This document shows, piece by piece, positions 9,901-11,938 of a stretch of DNA of 11,938 nt. Below the pieces are notes generated by a model. It searched no databases. It saw only the letters and a list, made by a program, of their open reading frames with translations, and was not told where the DNA came from. Where the stretch lies: the NCBI GenBank assembly GCA_948517135.1, contig CAORJJ010000025.1, positions 11,562 through 23,499 on the forward strand. Reading direction: 5' to 3'. Made by a program: the position numbers and the translations under genes. Position 1 is the stretch's first letter. The number at the start of each line of letters is the position of its first letter. The DNA is from an uncultured Clostridia bacterium (lineage in GTDB: Bacteria > Bacillota > Clostridia > TANB77 > CAG-508).

Positions 9901-11885
9901 CAGCAAGAACACCAGGTGAAGGTGAAAGAGATGGAGTTGGATCATATGAATTTACAGGAGTACCAGTAGGTAACTACGTTGTAAGATTCATATATGGAAA
10001 TGATAAATCAAAATTAAATGATACATTTGGAGTTACAGGAGATCCAGTAGCACTAAAACCAGACGGAAGCAAGTTTGCTGAAGGTGAGGAAAATGCTAAT
10101 ATCTTAGTAGCAAACTACGATAATGATATTTATGGAAAAACTTCTGCAATCTATAATGGTCAAGACTTTAAATCAACATTATATCAAATAAATAATAATG
10201 AAGATAAAACAGAATGGCATAACTTAAAAGAATATAATGATTACAACACAGACTCAGACTTTATGGATAGTGAAGCAAGAAGACTTGAAACAATGGCAAA
10301 TTCAAGAGAAATTACAAATGTTAATGGAACAATTTTAGCTACTGCTAACACATATGATTCATTAGCAAATAATAATCCAGAAAAATATAAACCATCATCA
10401 AATCATGCTAAATTATATGCTGATACTTATATGATGGCAGATACTGCAAAAATTAATTTCAATCTTGAAAAAATAGATATCAATAGTGAAAATGCAGCGT
10501 TGAAAAACTTTGAAGTTGAAACTATTGAAAAGGCTATTGGAGACGGAGCAGTAAGAGTATTCGCAAAAGAAAGAAAAGAAGCTTATGAAGTAAATGATAT
10601 TGCATTTGGATTAATACAAAGAGCAGAAACAAATATTGTTCTAGATAAAGAAATTAGCAATATAAAATTAACAACAAATGATAATAGAGTAATATTTGAT
10701 GCAAAATATAATATTGATTATGAAGTAGTATCAGCAAGCGAAAGAAACTTAAAAGATTATGTTGTTATAGCACAAGTTGGTAAAGGAATATTTAGAGACC
10801 AATATTTAGTAGCTAAAATAACATTATCAGAAATCGATTCAATCGGTATTGATGTAATGCAAGCAATAAATAAAAAAGAAGATAAATTAACAACACGAGA
10901 TTACTCAGGAACTCAAAACTTTAGATACATTAATGTTGATGATACAATATTACAAGGTACAACAATTCAAATTGATTATAAATTAACAGCATTAAATGTT
11001 GGTGAAGTTGATACAACTAGCGAGGAAATAGCTAATATCACTGATGACATTACTCCAGAAAGAGTAATATCAAAAGAATCTAAGATAAGAGATTTAGCAG
11101 TTAAAGTTGCAAAGGATGCAAAAACATTCTCAAGTAACCCACAAGAGGTTAAAGTATTAGATTTAGGTAAATATATTGGTAGAGCATATTATAATGGAAA
11201 TATCTCAGATGATAAAGTTGTTGCAACAAGAGTTCGTCAAGTTGTAGATTATATTGATACAGATGGAGCATTTACAGCAAACTATAACAATACAAAAGAC
11301 CATAGTTGGAGAAATACAACAATTAACGAATTATTAGGAAATGGATATGAGACAGATAGATTAATTAAAACATCATTACTTTCTGAATATAATTCTGTTG
11401 ATAAAAATGGTATTGAATATATTACAGAAAATAGAAATAATATAGTATTAAGTATTGATAACTATAATGAATCAGATAACTTAAACAATGGTGAATTTGA
11501 ACAAACATTATATCCATATGCAGCAGCAGAGGGAAATGGAAATTACAAATCAGCAATTGATTTAACAGTTACAAAAACAGTTTCAGCAACTGATGATGCA
11601 GATAATTTATCATATGATAACATTGCAGAAATTGTAAAATATGAAAATATCTCTAGTAGAAGAGATGAAGCTACAATACCTGGTAATGCAAACCCAGAAG
11701 CTGAACAATTTGAAGAATCATTAGCAGAAAGAGACCAAAGTGCTACAGAATTAGTAACATTTACACCACCTACTGGTCTTGAAGTAGATAAAGGAATGAC
11801 ATTACAAGTATTATTCATCTCAGGAATTGCTTTAGTAATTCTTGCAGTTGGAGTAGTAGTAATCAAGAAAACTGTATTAAAATAA
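3822..11885 (+). CDS. Giant CnaB-ladder surface protein with thioester-like head (2,687 aa)
   Basis: The start is ATG 3822, eight bases after GGAGG. Residues 1-30 are a signal peptide (NFKEK, long hydrophobic core, VLA before EE). About 31-200 is a head with FCC at 69-71 and CQIAWW at 168-173, resembling the Cys and Gln motifs of thioester domains. About 217-433 is unassigned (TIGPF motif, acidic loop ESDDEDDD). About 434-1385 holds eight tandem CnaB-like domains, each with Lys, Glu and Asn in the isopeptide positions. About 1390-1943 and 1944-2640 each begin with an SdrD-like module (NGxxDxG loop) and continue into DUF11-like sequence. It ends with TPPTG, a hydrophobic segment (2661-2681) and KKTVLK. 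The family logic points to a wall- or membrane-anchored adhesin with a rigid, protease-resistant stalk. I see no credible pilin motif and no sortase nearby. The target and the thioester activity are inferred. It is translated directly after the upstream gene. Confidence 0.93.
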   Translation: MKNNFKEKISILFVIILMILSTLLACNVLAEEMEKEIFGKMIVRSEHTRNYPNGSYIPYGDLDSYYDVFCCQKGTALPSDNQTEVAVWIGKEKTDPQGVSYPHLTVNDKGMKILEKTTTDGSPFANSTYTNKTIGKYQIESTNRATPEEAYILSEMIKVDGMGEYNPCQIAWWNTNAGGEGEAVEQNALSMEAKAFEDYIKQVCGITKTGQLVESDCKYTTAKFTDKETGEKMEIENAFDFEYDPKWRKDDIYSKPTVMEDRDDNTYTIGPFALSYAGTTETFGDREQVQFAGITGMEIYTDASDEPLVLGKDWEIICAETVRCDDVDYEFPKSDEPFYIKLNYIEGATQIENIKTHFRYMNASGMYQKLQGKYFKATWSRMSKESDDEDDDSTTYWLQLTNLESYDSQKLALGLNGSRWYEYMDIDRSIKIKSKSIEIVKDIEDSDGDKIKTRDFFDFKVNISGAINSGSDKVRVRGNSTVTTQTYYWLDTDPAPTYDIQEIPREGYELASIENNTGTLDSKDPIIVRVKNRIDENKGRIEIVKKIQNTEYDTSKYSLVGQKFKFKVTVSGTFKYKGEVYEEKSLTFEPEIEAVGENDVGKPWTSDEFVWYGEDAPNFVVEEVNIPEGAEFVNITPSSGTLQKDGTVKVIALNKQKIVGASLDVIKILENSEYLTEDELKTKEFKFTVHVDGYEDVEIVTDQLSREFINGEYKWIYKGNNAPYYTWAYGNEPNYTITEHDNPAGTEFVTAYAEGATLNGQTLSGTLKADESKDFIVQNTFINKVALKKGNLELTKKIEDPNDPKVLQNRDYLFVVTLSGKFKIEGEADEVLQKERTVQFTNDSHVEIANNEYDPNSFVVIHIGESDMASWASKSIEWYGENAPTYKVEENLAGSYGEHIDHSTIVPPSGNLINNQTVKVIATNYAKATENGQLRIIKTLENAEKYDPEYIASIKFNFRIIVDGYDPYEVSVEGDRLDNKYVWVYESGIYSWEKDQPAPNYTIEEINLPEGTEFVSAKGPEGSTVSGTKISGQLIGFENEAELKATDNSFINKLKESTGSITIKKDITHETLNGVDFKFNLTLKGTFIYNGEEIVNGTKTYENISVSGGSIWNSGEIKWYGDNAPEYSITEVESDKAEIENVINASGKVSKNGATATVATFTNKPIEKVGRFKIHKTIKDQPANENDKFTFRITVDGYEPYEVSIGADETYISQEYKWFATEDAPKYKVEEVNLPKGAKLVEIQNAEGVISDSEPYVTVEAINRYDEHRGRFILRKEIVEDKINPATPQTFEFDITVTGQFTFPGQESTTSEIWTEHTSITGEGTYESPEFIWYGDEAPVVNVTEKDISQDGEGWILEGISNNNAALSENDTIEIVVTNRYEPFVIIDLTFKMAGTVWNDRPLTDDKNMEGSTPNGKLDQGEVGIDGVEVYIYNTETGELATIYSDRSKNEIQQPIITSGGGKWEAPRVPVPKSGSYDVRFMYDGQTYEPTKPLVTGSAEDFRGGSNSGTSGRAKYLNDSMAVDVNRDEVNARLTEIKGKTPIDGSGNTVGTAVGTNGEATILYEKSSGENENRTTSKVITINRKDSRVIDLYKAEARTSAVGLTYPFDKKMHLEDFDITPTELGVAYRYVYSATYPYTLHINLGLVTRELADMDAVKDLVEAKVTVNERLLTYKFNKLADVGKDVLSRESYINGTDGNNNIKYQLGFYKTDYYYRAEMYKTSEAYDYMETFYKSIGQTLDASNLEVYLKYKISVYNESPTYSATINEIADYFDSSFGTPITTEVKKYVQTIDGKETDSSDLETVARSSYIDSTGAEVTWNVTEKGIKGSDGITYNKMTTDALKGMKLASGEKADIFVYFKVQPTSVDGINNTIELANKSNIVEITNYSTFNQDGSIAGKIDIDSAPGNINVEQYNEKAYYEDDTDPAPILELNLDTENAVRSIRGYAWEDKSEENEDNTAKGNGIYDEGKEALIGGLTTQLVEKIKLPSEGSYTEYDFVWPTNQNLACLGGRTFEELTGFDSTTETARTPGEGERDGVGSYEFTGVPVGNYVVRFIYGNDKSKLNDTFGVTGDPVALKPDGSKFAEGEENANILVANYDNDIYGKTSAIYNGQDFKSTLYQINNNEDKTEWHNLKEYNDYNTDSDFMDSEARRLETMANSREITNVNGTILATANTYDSLANNNPEKYKPSSNHAKLYADTYMMADTAKINFNLEKIDINSENAALKNFEVETIEKAIGDGAVRVFAKERKEAYEVNDIAFGLIQRAETNIVLDKEISNIKLTTNDNRVIFDAKYNIDYEVVSASERNLKDYVVIAQVGKGIFRDQYLVAKITLSEIDSIGIDVMQAINKKEDKLTTRDYSGTQNFRYINVDDTILQGTTIQIDYKLTALNVGEVDTTSEEIANITDDITPERVISKESKIRDLAVKVAKDAKTFSSNPQEVKVLDLGKYIGRAYYNGNISDDKVVATRVRQVVDYIDTDGAFTANYNNTKDHSWRNTTINELLGNGYETDRLIKTSLLSEYNSVDKNGIEYITENRNNIVLSIDNYNESDNLNNGEFEQTLYPYAAAEGNGNYKSAIDLTVTKTVSATDDADNLSYDNIAEIVKYENISSRRDEATIPGNANPEAEQFEESLAERDQSATELVTFTPPTGLEVDKGMTLQVLFISGIALVILAVGVVVIKKTVLK
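3912..4472 (+). other. Candidate thioester (TED/TQXA-like) head domain of gene 2
   Basis: Residues about 31-217. VFCCQKGTALP (68-78) resembles the [YFL]-C motif, and CQIAWW (168-173) matches the spacing of the TQxA[IV]W motif: Gln169 with Trp four residues later. In known thioester domains the Cys and Gln side chains form an internal thioester that reacts with host amines. The domain sits at the mature N terminus ahead of an isopeptide-type stalk, exactly where such heads occur in Gram-positive adhesins. The Cys-Gln distance (98-99 residues) is shorter than in the streptococcal examples I know, and two adjacent Cys make the partner ambiguous, so this is a candidate only. Confidence 0.45.
4473..5120 (+). 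other. Unassigned domain between head and CnaB array of gene 2
   Basis: Residues about 218-433. It contains YTIGPFALSYAG (about 268-279), then QFAGITGMEIYTD, a Cys pair at 318 and 324 (ICAETVRC) and an acidic surface loop ESDDEDDD. It is beta-rich by appearance. I recall similar GPF/AGI-type segments following Cys-containing heads in gut Firmicutes surface proteins but cannot name a family. It may form a second lobe of the adhesive tip. Confidence 0.5.
5121..5435 (+). repeat. CnaB-like unit 1 (A-like)
   Basis: 105 residues. IEIVK (Lys441), FDFKVNISG, YYWLDTDPAP, YDIQE (Glu502) and VRVKN (Asn532). It has ISG like A units but lacks WYG and is shorter, so it may be a cap unit that joins the head to the ladder. 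Confidence 0.75.
5436..5801 (+). repeat. CnaB-like unit 2 (A type)
   Basis: 122 residues. IEIVK (Lys545), FKFKVTVSGTFKYKG, WYGEDAP, FVVEE (Glu623) and VIALN (Asn654). It also has the NIPEGAEFV stretch otherwise seen after the Glu of B units. Confidence 0.85.
5802..6188 (+). repeat. CnaB-like unit 3 (B type)
   Basis: 129 residues. LDVIK (Lys667), FKFTVHVDGYEDVEI, YKW followed by a second Trp, YGNEPNYTITE (Glu739), PAGTEFV, and FIVQN (Asn779) followed by TFINK. The second Asn (783) is an alternative bond partner. Confidence 0.8.
6189..6614 (+). repeat. CnaB-like unit 4 (A type)
   Basis: 142 residues, the longest unit. LELTK (Lys796), YLFVVTLSGKFKIEG, WYGENAP, YKVEE (Glu890) and VIATN (Asn924). 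The extra length lies between the first strands and WYG, an insertion of the size expected for an exposed loop. Confidence 0.82.
6615..6995 (+). repeat. CnaB-like unit 5 (B type)
   Basis: 127 residues. LRIIK (Lys938), FNFRIIVDGYDPYEV, YVW with a second Trp, QPAPNYTIEE (Glu1005), LPEGTEFV, and DNSFINK (Asn1048, alternative Asn1052). It is closest to unit 3 in layout. Confidence 0.82.
6996..7328 (+). repeat. CnaB-like unit 6 (A type)
   Basis: 111 residues. SITIKK (Lys1065), FKFNLTLKGTFIYNG, WYGDNAP, YSITE (Glu1131) and ATFTN (Asn1163). Confidence 0.83.
7329..7628 (+). repeat. CnaB-like unit 7 (B type, short)
   Basis: 100 residues. FKIHK (Lys1176), FTFRITVDGYEPYEV, YKW, TEDAPKYKVEE (Glu1231), LPKGAKLV and VEAIN (Asn1263). 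It lacks the second Trp and the FINK tail seen in units 3 and 5. Confidence 0.83.
7629..7976 (+). repeat. CnaB-like unit 8 (A type)
   Basis: 116 residues. FILRK (Lys1276), FEFDITVTGQFTFPG, WYGDEAP, VNVTE (Glu1345) and IVVTN (Asn1379). It runs straight into the first SdrD-like module. Confidence 0.83.
7989..9650 (+). other. SdrD-like/DUF11-like long module, copy 1 (gene 2)
   Basis: Residues about 1390-1943. It opens with MAGTVWND, the loop NGKLDQGE, GVEVYIYNTETG and, at about 1480-1490, YDVRFMYDG: the strand order of an SdrD-B-like sandwich. About 150 residues later comes INLGLVTRE (1642 on), matching the closing strand of that fold, followed by VKDLVEAKVTVN and a DUF11-like stretch with YLKYKISVYN. 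NGxxDxGE loops in this family bind calcium; here that is inferred. Confidence 0.6.
9651..11640 (+). other. SdrD-like/DUF11-like long module, copy 2 (gene 2)
   Basis: Residues about 1944-2606. IRGYAWED, the loop NGIYDEGK, YEFTGVPVGNYVVRF, then an insertion of roughly 200 residues with YNGQDFKST and a D-S-x-A-x(5)-R-type stretch, then IAFGLIQRAE (2261 on) and DKEISNIKLTTND. The same order as copy 1 shows an old tandem duplication. A last domain with VVDYIDTDGAF resembles VDYMPEGMSF near the end of the upstream gene. Confidence 0.55.
11763..11882 (+). other. C-terminal anchor of gene 2 with TPPTG motif
   Basis: TPPTG (residues 2648-2652), an eight-residue spacer, a hydrophobic segment (2661-2681) and the basic tail KKTVLK. 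It fits x-P-x-T-G with the leading Leu replaced by Thr. Sorting to the wall is plausible but unproven; membrane anchoring is the alternative. Confidence 0.7.
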
Positions 11886-11899
11886 AACTGAATAATAAA

Positions 11900-11933
11900 A
11901 AAATGAGGCAGAGTTAATTCTGCTTCATTTTTT
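11900..11933 (+). terminator. Rho-independent terminator after gene 2
   Basis: A 14-bp stem pairs AAAATGAGGCAGAG (11900-11913) with TTCTGCTTCATTTT (11918-11931), with two G-T wobbles and a TTAA loop. A six-T run (11928-11933) overlaps the end of the stem. It starts 15 bases after the TAA and marks the operon end. Confidence 0.88.
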
Positions 11934-11938
11934 ATTCT

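Overview
The window is very A/T-rich, with A or T in most third codon positions. Two long + strand reading frames fill it almost completely. Both use TAA as stop, write Trp as TGG and never read through TGA, so the standard bacterial code fits. The composition, the strong AAGGAGGTG ribosome binding site and the Gram-positive style surface proteins suggest a low-GC Bacillota (Firmicutes), probably a gut or host-associated Clostridia/Bacilli lineage. The species cannot be named from this sequence.

Layout: (1) positions 2-3820 hold the 3' part of a large cell-surface protein whose start lies upstream of the window. It consists of DUF11-like beta-sandwich repeats, one SdrD-B-like calcium-loop module and a C-terminal hydrophobic anchor with an LPXTG-like LIKTG motif. 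(2) One base after its stop, 3822-11885 encodes a 2,687-residue secreted giant surface protein. In order it has a signal peptide, a Cys-rich N-terminal head with sequence marks of an internal thioester domain, an unassigned domain, and eight tandem CnaB-like domains. All eight carry a Lys/Glu/Asn set able to form an intramolecular isopeptide bond. Two very large SdrD-like/DUF11-like modules follow, then a C-terminal anchor with a TPPTG motif. (3) 11886-11938 is a short tail with a strong hairpin terminator that closes the operon.

Interpretation: both products should be exported, span the wall and be held at the envelope by their C-terminal anchors. The second looks like a covalent adhesin: a reactive head on a rigid isopeptide-locked stalk, set on stretched beta-sandwich modules. 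The ribosome site of gene 2 lies inside the last codons of gene 1, so the two are probably made together. They share a homologous C-terminal module, which suggests that they arose from related ancestors or work as a pair. No sortase, transposase, RNA gene or CRISPR array is present.

The most interesting points are the thioester-like motif pair, the strict alternation of two CnaB subtypes with a recurring W-x-G-x-x-A-P signature before the catalytic Glu, and the two different non-canonical sorting motifs on neighbouring genes.
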